Of a stretch of DNA of 64,000 bases, positions 41,301 to 54,339 are shown piece by piece; the first letter of the stretch is position 1, and each line of letters opens with the position of its first letter. Source of the DNA: Serinus canaria (lineage: Eukaryota > Chordata > Aves > Passeriformes > Fringillidae); the NCBI RefSeq assembly GCF_022539315.1, contig NC_066314.1, positions 55,737,180-55,801,179 on the forward strand. The letters run 5' to 3'. The notes beneath the pieces are model-generated. The model did not search any database. It was not told the origin of the DNA and saw only the letters and a list, made by a program, of their open reading frames with translations. A program made the position numbers and the translations under genes.

Positions 41301-44300
41301 AAATAATACTAAATCACTAACTTTGCTGCAGATTAAGGGTTTTAGTACTAGTATATAAATTTTATGGAAAAGCAAACACTTTGATCTGATTTTTAGACGT
41401 GGGACAGTTACACTAAAAAGTCAGCAGAAAGCAAACAAAGTTGTTTGAGATAATTGTGGAGTCTCTACTTGCTAAAGTAATCCCCAAAGTAATTGACTTG
41501 AACAGCTCATTCTGTTTCTGTATTTAAAAACCCCAAACCTCTTGGAATATTTTTGCTTTGACAGTTCCAGTATGTACACTCTTGCATCCTTCCTTAGGCT
41601 GTTCAGGGGTGCTGCAGGATATAGGGAAAGGTATGGCTAGAAGGACGTGCCTGTCTGTGGCCTGAAACACAAAGGAGACTGTATTGAGCAGCAAGGAAAG
41701 TACGTTTCCTAGACTAGTCAAGATGAGCTTTAAACTGAACAAAGTTTTCCTTCAGTTGGAAATATTTTGGGCTTGTTGTTGACTAAATATTGTTGCTATG
41801 CAAAGGTAACAGCTCCACTGATGGTCATTCTGCAGTTTTTCTTGAACTGCAGAGAGACAGGACAACTGGCTCTCCTGTTTCTGCCTTACATCCCATTTCT
41901 TAAGCCAGGTTTATGCCGTGTGTTTCCATGTGTGTTTCTCTTTGCTGGCTCTGCAGCTCTGTCCTTCATGCTAACTAAAGGTTCCCACATCAGGAATGTG
42001 AATTGGTCTTTAATAATCTAGTGCAAGATAATAATCTTTCAGTGAGAAAATAGCTACTGGATTAGTTTGTACAGTGCATGTCTTGGTCTTTTCTCCCTGG
42101 CATCTTCCAGTTTGCAAATCCTTGCCCATTGACTAGACCATAGGCTTGTCTTGATAAAAGCCTTTTGTGTAGTCCTAGAAATACTCCACAGAGTATAAGC
42201 AAGGTATTTGTAGCTGAAAATTGCTCCAGGAGGTTTGAGTGTTTCTTGTAAGTCTGAGGAGATGTACAACTGGCTTTGAGCCAAACTCATGTTGTTATTT
42301 TTATGTAACAATAATAGAATTATTATTAATAGCTATTATTGTACTACTTCAGGGTTTCTGTCCAGGAGCTAGATAAGATTCCATCTGTCTGTTCTGGTAC
42401 TATTGTGTTATCACAGACTCACCTAATATTTGGAGTCTCACTTACAGTGCTTAGATAAAATGCTAATTTGTTAGACCAGAGTTACAGTAATTACTTTCTA
42501 GTTGCTATGACTTGCTATGATACCATATAGTTAATGCTTCTACAGAAATGCTTGAGTCTTGAGTTCTCTTTAGATGATCTACAGCTCTCCTGATGACTGA
42601 AGGCAGGGATCACATTTGCTCCAGTGCTGCCTTGGTACAGCTTGGAGGAAATCAGGCACTGAGTATGAACTCTGTTTATGCAGAGATTTGCAATAATTTC
42701 CATATCCAGTGTGCTGGACAGAGGAGATCCTGGGGCAGCAGCTGATTTATGAACTCATAAATAGCGAGAGCAGAGGAGACCTTGAACTGAGTATTGGTGG
42801 GCCTGTGAAATAAGAGACATCTGTCTGTTTGAAATACCTTATTGTAGTGACTGCTCTGGTGTGTAGAGTTGGAACTGCAGCAGAGAAATGCTGCCCTTCC
42901 CTCATCTGGGGGGCTAAGAATGTGTAAGATAAGTAACATAAAATAATATGTTTTTATTCATCTTCCTTTCAAGACGGCGATAAAGAAAAACAATCCACGG
43001 AAGTACCTGCGCAGCGTTGGTGATGGAGAGACTGTAGAATTTGATGTGGTTGAGGGAGAGAAGGTGAGAAATCATGGAACCTCAGGGTGTGGTCCAACAG
43101 AGATAACATCACAAAACTTTAGCTGTGTCTTTGATGTCTCTGTCTGATGTGTTAACCACTGGGTTGGTGGCATTCATATAGCTTTTCTGGGGGAAATCTG
43201 TTTTTTAAAGGTGTGATTGAGGCTTATTTCTAGATATGTATCAAAACTACTAGGAAACTGCATCCTAGAGCTTTTGGAATCTGCAGCTGTTACTCGAGAG
43301 AACATGGGAAGCCTAAAGCCTGCCCAGAAATTATTAACTGAGGCCTATATTGCCCTGAACAATTTGTCTTAGAGTCTGGTAGCTTAATAACTGTAAGAAC
43401 TTTCAATTTCCTTGCTTCCACTTTCCTGAGCATTTTTTGAGGTTTATTTTTGACTGTCAGTTCCTTCTTGCTTCCTCCTCTGAACTCAGGCCATTGGATA
43501 GGATTTCAGTATCTAAACTAATGATAACTCTCTTGATTAAGGGGTTGGGAATAACAAACCTCCTTTTGCCCTGTGCCGGAGACAGTTCCAAGTTACAGAG
43601 ATTCCTTATGCAAAAAAGCCTCTTTCCTGTTTCATCTTCTCCCTGTAGCTGGTTGTCCTTTTCTCACACCACCCTGACTACCTTTCTTTTGCCCTTACAG
43701 GGTGCAGAAGCAGCTAATGTCACTGGTCCAGATGGAGTCCCCGTGGAAGGCAGCCGCTATGCTGCAGAACGGCGCCGCTATCGACGGGGCTACTTTGGCC
43801 GACGCCGGGGCCTGCCTCGGAGTGTGAGTTCCATTTCCCTGCATTGCTACTGCCACACACAATACTGGCAGGGCTGTTTCTCACTTGACTGTCTGAGGCA
43901 CTTCTGATCAAGCAACATAAGTCTCATAAACTTTCAAGTTACGGTGCACAAGGCATCTTGACAAAACCAGAACAGTTTGGTATTGCAAAATGGATAAACA
44001 CTATAAAGCTGTTGTACACTGAGAGGTGTTCTTTTTTTTTTTTGAGTTCCAAGTCTCTCAATTATACCTCAACTGCTGTCAGATACTACCCGTTCCTACT
44101 ATCTATCCTAGTTACTTTGGATATTTAGTTATCCTGATCAGTTTTATACATGAGAGAACATCACAGATGATTGCCGGGTTTTTAATTGTGTATGGTCATG
44201 GTGGTTAAAATGGCTGTGCAAAATGGGAAGGATATCTGTCAAACTTAAGATAGTCTACTATGGGATATTAGGAGGCTACAGCTTTTGCTTCCTGCTGAAT

Positions 44301-47300
44301 CAGCTGCAGAAGATGCACTTCTGTTTCTAGATATCTTGCTAAATTCCTTCTTTTAAAGGGAAGAATAATACATGAGAAACTCTAACTCATGTAACGTTTT
44401 ATAAAACAGACATTACTGATGGCTGGCATTTAGAACACAAACCACAAACAAAAATCAAACCAGAAAAAAACACGCAAACCAATGTGCAGCTTTATTAATT
44501 AACAACTAAAGGGGAAAGATAACCACTGTATCTCTGAAAGATTGAAAGGACTATGTAGAAAGATAAATTGTATTACCTCACATCAAACACTCTATCTTAA
44601 AACTTCTTGATGTTTTTATGGGGGGTTCCCTATGGAATGGGGCTTTGTGTAGAACGTGAAGTGGTCTGTGGCAAATTTGTGTTATGTCTTTGTTAGCCTT
44701 TCAAATAAAGAATTGTCCTGATCTGTAGCTGCCTTGCTGTAAGGTGTACCCCTTACAGTGCATTTCATGTAGTGAAATACAGTTAATATGTATCAGAGAG
44801 AATGTTTCTAAGAGCAGCTTCTTAGTCTGTGAGGAGCAGGGGCAGCATTGATGGCTCTTGTTTTGTCCTCATCTTAAATTTGCCCAAATTTAAGCCATTT
44901 GAGAATCTGCTGCTTCTTTTTACCCAGTATGCTGGGATTTCTGTACTGATATATTTGTTTTGAGCTTGCATTCATGGTTATGGTTAGTATACTGCCTGTC
45001 AAATACAGCACTTGTTTTGTTTTGGTAGCAGGGTGGTGAGGGAGAAATCAAGGATGGGGTCACAGAAGGAGGACAACTTCAGCAAGTGCACAGGAATCCT
45101 ACCTACCGTCCCCGCTATCGCAGGTCTGTACAGTTCCTCTGCTCAGTTACTCAGATGCTTTTGTGCTCTGTACAGGCTTCCAAGTGTGGGAACAGTTATG
45201 CAAGTGGTAGGCGCAGTGAGAAACATTTTAATTACTTGAAATTTGTTTCATGTGCTTGTATGTTCAGAATAATAATGGCCCAGAAAGGGCAAAGAATTCT
45301 TAGCATCCCCTTACTTCTCACAACTGAGCAGCATATTGAAGTGAGCTGCTGTGTCCATGTCCTCCCAGCTGAACACTCATACTTTTCTGGATAAGTAATA
45401 TCTTATACTTTATCTGGGACCCTGCTGGGGCTGCTGGTGGGTGAAAACTTCTGTGTAAGCTGGTAAATTTGGAGTTGCAGCCCAGAAAGCCAGCCATATC
45501 CTAGGCTGCAGCAGGAGCAGCATGGCTAGCAGACGCAGCATGGCCAGCAGGCTGAGGGAGCTGACTGCCCGGTACTTGAATGGTGCTTATAAGAAAGGGG
45601 CTTATAAGAAAAGATGGAGATTAACTTCTTAATAATGCCTGTTGTGTTAGCATGAGGGGTAATGGTTTTAAACTAAAAGAGATTGAGTATAAATGGAAGG
45701 AAGACTTCTTTTACTACGAGTGTGGTAGAACACTGAAACAGTGTTCTACTGAAAAGGTTGCCCAGAGAGGTGGTAGATGCCCCTTACACGGTCAGGTTGG
45801 AGAGTGCTCTGAGCAACCTGATCTAGTTGAAGGGGATTGGACAAATGGCCATTAAAGGTCCTCAAGGAGCTAGTTTGTCTGCCACTCACTCAGTTGTCCC
45901 CATCGTATTGTCCTTGTTTATCAAGTAGCTTATGAAGTCAAATTCCAATACAGAATTTAGAGATGAACTATGAAAATTATGTAATCCCCATTTTTTTCAT
46001 GTGCATGTCTGTTCAAAAACAAAAAGTAAGAGGTGAATAACAGTGCAAGAGCAGCAACAAGCTGAATTGGATAGGGATAACAAGATTGTTCTTAATTGTA
46101 ATGACTTGGCTGTTTCATGCACAATGGATACGTCCTTTTGGAATCTGGGCCTAAAACCACAAGCCTTCCACCTCTAGTTTGGGCTTTTCTGTTTATGCAT
46201 ACTTGTGTTCAATTTGGCTCTTTTATCTAGGACTGTGGGAAATGGGGTACTACTGATGCTTGCTGCTTGTTGGCATCCAAGCTGAATAAATTTAATTCCT
46301 GAAAGTCTTCATTAATTTTGGGCAGTTAGAGATAGCACCGTAGCAAGTCCAGTGAGGCTTTTGCACGTCATGTGGGTGAATCACAGGCTGAGTAACTTGT
46401 CCATGACTAATGGAAACTTGTGATTTTCTGATGCAATTTTCCTATGAGAGGAATGATACAGCCTATCAGTGCACAGCGCCTCTGTTTGAATTCACAGGTA
46501 TTGCTTTTGTTTACAGGCACTCAATCCAGTGACACTGGCACTTTTGTTATGTTCCTTTGGAAAAACCTAAATTGGTTTTTGGAACTAGGTAGCTGTGGAT
46601 CAGCTAATGGGAACTGGATTTTGGCTGTGTTTTGACAGTTTATAAACATTGTTTATACTAGGAATAAGGTGAAATGCTCTTGTATATATCAAGAACATGG
46701 ACTTGATAGCTTAGTGTTAATCCGGTCCAGCTCACCTGTGACAGGTGCTTTTCCTAACTGGTTAAGAGGGGCAACATGAGGCAAAGAGCCAAGATCCAGG
46801 AATGGTTTTCAGGTAGAAGTGAGGAGGATTGCAAGGACTCCACTATTAATTAGGAATAGGACTAGGCTGGTATTTAGCCATGCCAAAGCTAACTCAGCAC
46901 AATCAGCCTGTGTGGCCACTACTGGCTTTTTTCTTCTGCTAGCCAGCAATTCAAAGGGGCTAGCTGCATCTTCATTGCAGGATAGACAGCAGAATATGAT
47001 GAAGTAGCGTCAGCAGTGAAGAGACACCCACTTTCCTTGTCTTTCCTTTCCAACCATATGCCAGCCAAACCCTGAAGAGATAGTTTGCTAGCGCTCAAAA
47101 CTGTTGAGGATGATACTTGGTTTTGGGAGGTTTTGCTGGGCTAAAATGACTGTAGTTTAACCTTTCTTGATTTCGTTTTTACCACCTTTTCCTGCCCCTC
47201 TCAGAGGGCCCCCTCGCCCACGCCCTGCCCCGGTGACTGGAGAGGCTGAAAACAAGGAGAATCATCACGAGGCCCGTGCCATGAGCCAGCAGCCGCTGCG

Positions 47301-48467
47301 CCGCGGCTACCGGCGCCCCTACAACTACCGGCGCCGGCCGCGCCCAGCCAGCGCTCCGGCACAGGAGGGCAAAGAGGTACGGACAGGACAGCGAGCTGCT
47401 CAGAGGCATGAGCACCTCTCCTGCCAGGGAAGGCCAGGGGAATTGGGCTGGCTCAGCCTGGGCAAGAGAAGGCCTTGGGGGGACCTCATTGTGGCCTTCA
47501 GTGTCTGAAGGGAAAGATGAGGCAAGACAGTTGCAAGGGCCTGGAGTGACAGGACAAGGGGGAATGAGTTCAAACTGAAAGAGAGTAGGTTTAGATTGGA
47601 TATGAGGGAAAAAATTTTTCCCTGTGAGGATGGTGAGGTGCTGACACAGGTTGCCCAATCCCTGGAAGAATTCAATGCCAGGATGGATGGGGCTCTGAGC
47701 AGCCTGGGATAGTGGAAAGTATCCCTGCCCATGGCAGAGGGTTGGAATGAGGTGATCTTCAAGGTCCCCTTCAAACTCAAACGATTTTATGATGATATGT
47801 AGCAGAGGTTTTAGTGGTGTGAATGCCCAAGACCTTCTGCCCTGTGTGAGTTTTTAATAAATGTATTCATGTGCTGGATAAGTCTGATGACCAAATCTGA
47901 CATGCTGATTTCCTTGCCTGCTTCTTCTGACCCTCTTTGAGAATAAGCACCCAATCTTAAAAGGAACTTAAAAGGCAGTGGGAGAGGGAGTGCTTCTGAA
48001 TAGTTCCTAATTGGAGTCAGACTGTAACAACTATTTTTGAAGTGGAAACAGTTGTGTTTTCCTGCTTCCACAAACCTTAACTCTGTATGTAGCATGAGAG
48101 ATACTTTTGAAAGCTCTAGAATCATTTCCTGAACTGTTTGAACAAGATAATTTCAGGAAACTGTTTGCAAACACAGATTCTACTTTAATGAGGAAAGATT
48201 TTCTCATTCACTGTCTACTTCAGGTGTTCCTTGACAGAATCTGCTGTGTAATACTCAATTACAAGAAATACACTAAAATTTAATATATTCTGGAGATGCA
48301 TTTTTCTTGATTGTTTTAAAACCTGCATTATGCTGGCTGTACTGCTGAAGGGAGGAAGGGTCAGCCTTTGCCCTCTATAATAAGAGTTTGTTGTGTCTCA
48401 GACAAAGGCAACTGAAACACCTGCTGAAAATCCTGCTCCAGTGACAGAGCAGAGTGGTGCTGAGTAA
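32136..48467 (+). CDS. YBX3: YBX3 (CSDA/ZONAB), complete eight-exon coding region
   Basis: Y-box protein 3 binds Y-box DNA and mRNA, stabilises and represses mRNAs in the cytoplasm, and links tight junctions to transcription. Joined exons 32136-32352, 36406-36469, 38190-38223, 42974-43063, 43701-43823, 45029-45123, 47205-47376 and 48402-48467 give 286 codons plus TAA, with all phases agreeing. Residues 1-72 are Ala/Pro-rich. The cold-shock domain spans about 73-142, with W82, F83, the RNP1-type NGYGFIN (87-93) and RNP2-type DVFVHQ (100-105). The tail alternates basic-aromatic islands ([30 protein letters not shown]). The MSEA start, [15 protein letters not shown] and the ending TEQSGAE separate it from YBX1 and YBX2. 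The counterpart of the human 69-residue alternative exon was not seen between 43824 and 45028, so this model equals the short isoform. Two sense CR1 fragments lie in introns 6 and 7. Confidence 0.95.
32454..32476 (+). repeat. Poly(C) run of 23 bases in YBX3 intron 1
   Basis: An uninterrupted C run about 100 bases after the exon 1 donor. It is G-rich on the template strand. Its length in an assembly may be unreliable. Confidence 0.9.
36406..36469 (+). CDS. YBX3: YBX3 exon 2 (cold-shock domain, RNP1)
   Basis: Acceptor TTTCCAG and donor GTATGT. It encodes [20 protein letters not shown] plus N and part of R, the first strands of the cold-shock domain. Confidence 0.97.
38190..38223 (+). CDS. YBX3: YBX3 exon 3 (34-base microexon, RNP2)
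   Basis: Acceptor TTTTCACAG and donor GTAAGA. It encodes [11 protein letters not shown]. The 34-base size is typical of this exon in Y-box genes. Confidence 0.96.
42974..43063 (+). CDS. YBX3: YBX3 exon 4 (cold-shock domain)
   Basis: The acceptor ends in CAAG instead of the common CAG, and the donor is GTGAGA. It encodes [20 protein letters not shown] and continues to VEGEK, 30 codons. Confidence 0.96.
43701..43823 (+). CDS. YBX3: YBX3 exon 5
   Basis: Acceptor CTTACAG and donor GTGAGT. The 41 codons carry [20 protein letters not shown], the YBX3-type signature, and the first Arg/Tyr-rich island. Confidence 0.95.
43824..45028 (+). other. YBX3 intron 5, expected site of the long-isoform exon
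   Basis: In human YBX3 an alternative exon of 69 codons sits between the exons matching 43701-43823 and 45029-45123. Scanning all frames here, I see no Arg/Gln/Tyr-rich coding stretch. The interval is AT-rich with a T run at about 44033-44043. Confidence 0.5.
45029..45123 (+). CDS. YBX3: YBX3 exon 6 with tandem TAGCAG acceptor
   Basis: Encodes [20 protein letters not shown] and then [10 protein letters not shown]. The acceptor is TAGCAG, so splicing can begin at 45029, adding one Gln, or at 45032. The donor is CAG|GTCTGT. Confidence 0.92.
45568..45870 (+). mobile_element. CR1 LINE 3'-end fragment in YBX3 intron 6, sense
   Basis: Ordered CR1 3'UTR blocks are visible: GTACTTGAATGG, GGTAATGGTTTTAAACT, GGTTGCCCAGAGAGGTGG, GAGCAACCTGATCTAGTTG and AAAGGTCCT. 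It is moderately diverged and truncated at both ends. Confidence 0.8.
47205..47376 (+). CDS. YBX3: YBX3 exon 7
   Basis: Acceptor CTCTCAG and donor GTACGG. It encodes [20 protein letters not shown] and the [16 protein letters not shown] island, ending with a Gly-Lys-Glu. Confidence 0.95.
47402..47797 (+). mobile_element. CR1 LINE 3' end in YBX3 intron 7, sense
   Basis: It begins about 25 bases after the exon 7 donor with GGCATGAGCACCTCTCCTG. It continues through CAGCCTGGGCAAGAGAAGGC, GGTTTAGATTGGATATGAGG and GGTTGCCCAATCCCTGG, and ends with a TTTTATGATGAT terminal repeat. This is the best preserved CR1 3' end in the window. Confidence 0.88.
48402..48467 (+). CDS. YBX3: YBX3 exon 8, terminal coding part
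   Basis: A TCTCAG acceptor opens 21 codons ([20 protein letters not shown] plus E) and TAA at 48465-48467. The exon runs on as UTR to 48502, where a GTAAGT donor starts a 3'UTR intron. Confidence 0.94.
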   Translation, partial: TKATETPAENPAPVTEQSGAE

Positions 48468-48718
48468 TGTCCGGCTGCCCAGGCACCTTTACCATCGCTC
48501 AGGTAAGTAATATGGACAGTTCTGTTTCCCAAGGAAAGCAGAGTGGGTATGCTTCTAGGATTCTGGCTACATCCCCTTATGTATGGCTTGATATTTGTGA
48601 TAAGTTCTGAGAGTACTGTAGAGGCAAACCAAGATACTGCTTTTCTCTTCTTTTTTCCTTCTGCCTCTGTATTTGTCACAAGGTTTTATTTTATAATTGA
48701 TTGCTTTTTTTTTTCCAG

Positions 48719-49437
48719 GAAGCTCTCTGGTCTGTATAGTAACAGCATCTGCTGATGAGTTATTTTAGGAAGATCCTCACTATGGACAGGATAAGCCAGT
48801 TGTGCTTATCCTGCCTGTTATAATTCTTTTCATTTGACATCTTGTCTATTTATTGAGACAGTAAAACTTAAACTGCATTTTTTTTAACATGTGGCTGTTC
48901 AACAGGTGTCCTAAAGTACAACTCAAAAGTAACACCAAAGAAACACACAAGCAATAAATTGTCAACAGTGATGATGAAAGCGAAGATTTGAAATACCAAA
49001 ATGTAAAAGAAAATTTACCAGCAGCTGAGATCTAGGGAACGCCTACAAGATAAATGCATGAAGAGAGAAAGAGAGCAAGATTCAGAAAGAGCAACCTCCC
49101 TAGTTTTAATAGCAACTGTGGAGCTATTTGGTTTTTGGGGTTTTTTCCCTAGAATTTCACTGTTTTGCTAGTATTGATTTTTTTTTTTCAATTTTTCTTT
49201 TGGTATCAAACTGAAAAGGGAAAAAAAACAACCAAAGAACTAAAATTGAAATAAAATGCTTTTTTTATTGGATGCTGGTGCTAAACCTCCCAAGTGTGAG
49301 TTTTTTTTTTTTTCTGTGCCAGTCCTGTTCACAGCAGGACATGGGGAGGACAAACTTCCGCTTTCCTTGTTAAGATCTTTTTGAAACTGTGCAGCATGGG
49401 TGACGTTCCTCACAAATAAAAGTGATTTCAATTACCA
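48719..49437 (+). other. YBX3: YBX3 last exon, 3'UTR only
   Basis: A TTTTTCCAG acceptor at 48718 follows the donor at 48503. The stop codon is about 35 bases before the 48502/48719 junction. AATAAA occurs at 49250-49255 and 49415-49420. The second is followed about 15 bases later by a genomic A run, which marks the cleavage site. Confidence 0.85.
49415..49420 (+). promoter_or_regulatory. Main poly(A) signal of YBX3
   Basis: AATAAA in the context AATAAAAGTGATTTCAATTA, which resembles my memory of the mammalian YBX3 end, with cleavage expected near 49436. Confidence 0.8.
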
Positions 49438-49450
49438 AAAAAAAAAAAAT

Positions 49451-52400
49451 CTGGTTTAGAGTGTTTTTTCATGTTTGCTTTTAAAATAATTCATTATTTT
49501 AATCTTGTTCCTTCAGCATTTATATGTGAAAGAGAGCAGCCTCTTTGGTGTGTCTTGCTGTATGATACCTGAGCATGGTTATGAGGATATACTTTAATAC
49601 AAAACTTATGCAAAGAAATCACAAAACAGCTGTAACTTAGTGTTCCCTCTGATCCTTTGGCTCTAATGATGTTTAATAGTTGGGTTTTCCTGTTACTGTC
49701 TTGTGGCAGGAGTTTGGGGAATGTGGAGTGAGTTCTGGAAGGTTTTTTTTCCTCATCTGTTTTGCTAGGCTTTTGTGTTGTGTAAACAGTAGAATCCAAG
49801 TTTTGAGACTCTGCTCAAGAAGGACACTGTTGTAGTAACTACCACTTTATCTAAGCTTCTGTTTTGAATAATGTTTCACTGGCTTCTCCATTCTTTTTCT
49901 AACCAGTAAAATCTCTGTACCTGTGCCATCTTATGTTAATGAGCAAAGTACTAATCTATCTTATAACATCAGTGGTGTTTTAATGTTCCTCCTTAAAATT
50001 TGGCTGCCTTTCCATGTGTTAGCAGTCTTCTTCCAGCTGTTGAATATGGATGCATATCTTGTGTCCTTCATTGTCTAGTTCAGCATTTCTCACTGTCTTG
50101 CAGTTGCTGTTTGCCAAATCCTAGATAAGCATATTTGTTTCTCAAACAAATAATCCTGTTTATTCTTCAGGAATTGAGCAGGGCATAATTGCACTCAAAA
50201 GCTCTTTGCTTCCAGCTTCTGGGAAGCTGAGGAAGGGCCCTTGCACCCTATTGCCTTTGCCCTGGGGACAAGGAGAGTGGTCAAAGGCTGAGTGGTGCCT
50301 GAGCTGCACTGCCTACAGCTGACTGAATTGCAGGGGATTAGGAACCTCTTAATGAGTTGTGAAGTGAAAGCCATAGGCTTGGTTGAAGAAGTAGTCTTCA
50401 CTTGGAATATGAAGAAATATGTCTGTTTTGACACAAAATAAAATGCAATAAGGTGAGGAAAATATAAGTAATGGTACCTTAAAAAAATTCTTAAGCAGGA
50501 TAAGTTTTTTTAGGCTTAAATTTTACTGCAAACTAAATATTGGGGAGAGGTTGATAATTTCACCATAATAAGCAGATGCAAGATATTAATAAATACTGAA
50601 ATGTTACTGCAGAACTTGTCATAAAAACTACTTTAACTGCCTTCAATAGATGTTTTTTCCTTGAGAGATTTGATAGTCTAAATAGAATTTTCTTAATCTC
50701 TGCACAAATGTAGGTCAGATTGGATCAGGTTAACAAAAGTACCTGAGTAGCTTTTTTTCTTTTTTTTTTTTTTTTTTTAATAAAAGGAGAAAGTGAGGGA
50801 GAGATGCAAGTAATGTCCTATCATTGAGTTCTATTTGTTATTTCTGTCCTGCTTCTAGTAAGAATGTTTGCATAAAACAGAAGCCAGTGACTGACATAAC
50901 CTACTTCATCCCTCAGTTCCCTGGTTATGAAAATGCAAGCTTAACTGTACCGAAGTTTAAAGCGCTTACTAAAATTACATCTTAGATGTCTTGGGCTGTA
51001 TATAAGTTGTTCCTTTAGTAGGCCTCTTATGCTCTTGTTAGCTGAATTTGCCAGAAAAAAAATATAAACCTGGTGCTCAGAAATGAGGGTCATTTCTCTT
51101 GGCAGCTGGTGCTTATGCTGTAAATAAGGGCATGGGTTATTTGCCTCAAGCAGAATTTCAAATGAGAGCTTAGTTGGTATTGTGTTGGTTTAATTTCTTA
51201 AAAAAAACATTTAGCTCCATGGATTTTGAATTTGCAGTGTAGCTAATGTGCTGCAAAAACATTCCCTGTGGCTTGTGAACTTTTGAGGAAGATAAAGGAA
51301 GAAGACAATTCTGTAGGCCTTCCTTTGTGGATTGTTTAATTTCAACATAATTGCAATACAAGGCACTCATAGCCTGGAGAGATAGGTGTACTTCTGTCTT
51401 GGACAGTGCTGCTGTTGTGGGAGAACTACATAGGTGCAACAAGTGCCTTGGAAGTGAAACACCTTCTGTTGGAAAAAGCTCTGGAAATAAAGCCTGTGCT
51501 ACATAGTTTGCTGTGAGGCCTGTGAAATCAGCTGTGGATGTCCGACTCTGTTACTTGTTGTGGATTTTTAGAGTCTCTTTGCAGATTCTGAGTTCAAAGC
51601 CATGGCCTTAGACATCATTCTCCTTTCTGCTGGTTTGGCTTTTTGGAGAACCAATGAGCCTTCAGCACCACTGTGATTCTGTAGAGAGAAAGTCCATGCT
51701 CTGACATCCTCAGAGCTGTAGGGAAAATCATCTGTATGAGACAAGTGGCAGTGGGATCCTTCTGCAGATGTAAAGGGGATGAGAAGATTTTGGAGGCCAT
51801 GTCAAATAAGTGGTAGCTTAAACTTTCTATTTTGTGCTGTTTGCAATAATGGAGCAAGGCTGCTATGATTGAATTTTGAGTCCTAGAGCAGGACAGTGAT
51901 GCACTGAGCAGAAAATAGATCTTCATGACTTAGTACCACCAGCTGATGAGATGAGTAATTAATATCTTAAGGTTTTAAAATGTGATAGAAAAGAGCTTCA
52001 TTATATTTTCTGACTAGTGTCAAAATACATTATTCTTCAATGTTTGGCTGTAAGTTTTGACTTGTAAATGGTGACTTCAGTAGGACCACAAAGGTCCTCA
52101 GAATTAATCAATTATACACTGCCATTTTCATACCAGTAGTGCCTATGTGATACAGTTCTTGTTCAGAAAAAAGATAATTATTTTAATAGTATGTGTAAAT
52201 AGATATATTTACATATAATTATATATATATTTATATATAATAAATCTCTGCTACAAATTCAATTTCAGGAAAAATTGCAAGAATCGACTGAAATTTTGCA
52301 AATATGCTAAATGGTAAAACAGCTCATATAGATTCTTGAGCCTTTCTGAGGTAATTGGGGCTATAATAAAGAACTGGAAGGCAGTAGTAGTAAATGAAAT

Positions 52401-54338
52401 AAATATTCTAAACAGAGCTCTAGGACATGTTCTGACAAGGCTGAGATGCCTGAGTGTGAAATGTTCTCATTTCAGCCCCCTTTCAGTTGTTTTACACTGG
52501 AAAGAAGGGCACAGTTTCAACCAGAACAATTTCCATCAGAATTATACAGGAGGCTTTGTATAAGTCTCATCTGCTTCTTGGTAAGAAGCCGTTAATGGAA
52601 ACTCTAAAACAGAATATTGAGAGTATTTATGGCTCCACTTGATAGCTCTTGGATAGGTTACTTATGGGCATCAGCCTCTTGACCTACCAACAGGTGCAGT
52701 GCATAACTAAGATCAGTAAGTCTTGCTGTGCCATGGATGGTAAAAGCATTGCAGTGTTACACCCCACACAACTGCTGACACTTCTCATCACAGAAAATGG
52801 GTGTTGGGGAGTTAAGAGATGTCAGCAATCCAGTTTACTGGTACAGTTATGTGAGCACTAGATGGGGCTGTTACTCCACTTAACTTTTTCTGGAAATTGA
52901 TGGATGCACCCCAGTGACAGGAAATAAAGGTGTTGCAATGTGGGCTATCTGGATTCTGCTGCAGGCTCAAGGGGGGCTGAAATAGGGTAGATGGTGAGTA
53001 ATAACCCAGTAAATAATAAAAGATAAAAATAGCAAAGTAAAAATAAAGTAAAAAAGTAATCTTGCTGTATAGTTTTTCTAGGAATAAGCACTGCTGCCTA
53101 GCCCCAACTTTGTCTTCGCAGTTATGTGACGATTACGAGAGGAATCTTGGGGAGAAGGGAAGACCTACCCACAGGAAAATCAAATGTAGTGTTCAAAGTT
53201 TGTTCTTACCATTTGTATCTCTAGAAATACTTGGTATTAAAAAAAACCAAACACCCGAAGTTAAATTGCCCACATATTTTTTACTTCAGTGAATAAGCAT
53301 TTTGTCTGAATTTAGATCAACCAATCTCAAAGAAATACACAGCCTAAACACTGGTAAACTTTCAGGCATTATTTAGATGTGATTTAAATCATTACCTCTT
53401 CAGAGGTGATGGAGGTGCTCTCATTTGCTGTATCGTGGTTACTTTCTGGTTAAAAGAGACTGATTTTAATAAAAGAGAAAATTCTTAAAACTTATTGCAC
53501 TGAATTCCATCTCTGATCAATTACTCATTTATGTAAAACCACAAACCACGAGGTGCTGCTCTTAATCCACATCCTGACTAAAGAAGAAATTTTTTTGTCC
53601 TTTTCTAATATTTCACAGTAAGAACATATGGAATGAAGCATGTTTTAAAACATTGTTAGTTTGGTTTCTGCAGCAATGCTACCACACTCACTACAGTCTA
53701 TAATGGTAAAAAAAAAAATATTTCATGCCACTTTCAGAAGGTTTGAAAAGAACCATCTTTCTGGGGAAATAATTTCAAAGAAACGGTTAAAAACCTAATG
53801 GAAGAAAATGCAACAACGATAGAAGATCTATCTAAATAATAGAACTATGTAATTGAACACCTAGATGATAATACTAAATAAAACCATCTAAATCTATCTG
53901 CAGATCTAGAATTTAACCTGTGTTTCAATTGGGAAAATAAGCAATTTTTCAGTTTTCTTTGAAAGGCAAAGTGCAGTGCCACTAGGCTGGTCTTCTAGAG
54001 CACCCCTGCTGCCCATTCCCCCCAGTTTGTTCAGGTTTCTAAGAATTCCAGTTATGCTGACTATGGAGTATGATCTTCCAGGGAAAAGAACAGAGGCTGT
54101 GTCAATTGTGTGTGCAAACTCTACAGGGATTACACACACTGCTGCCCTTTACCCTCAACTATATGAAGCAATATGTGTAATCTCATTAAAATAATTCCAC
54201 AGACATTCACAAATAAGTCATTCTTAGCAAGAGGAAAGCCCATTTCCCCCAGTGCCTGTGAAACCTCCACAGCTGGGAGAAAAAAGGACCTAAGTGATTT
54301 TCCAAGGAATGTCATTCTGGCAGCATGACCAAGTTCAA
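49451..54338. other. Intergenic sequence between converging YBX3 and SYCE3
   Basis: AT-rich DNA with a T tract at about 50761-50778 followed by TAATAAAA and AT repeats near 52190-52245. No reading frame with a recognisable product and no clear retroelement was found. Confidence 0.5.
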
Positions 54339-54339
54339 T

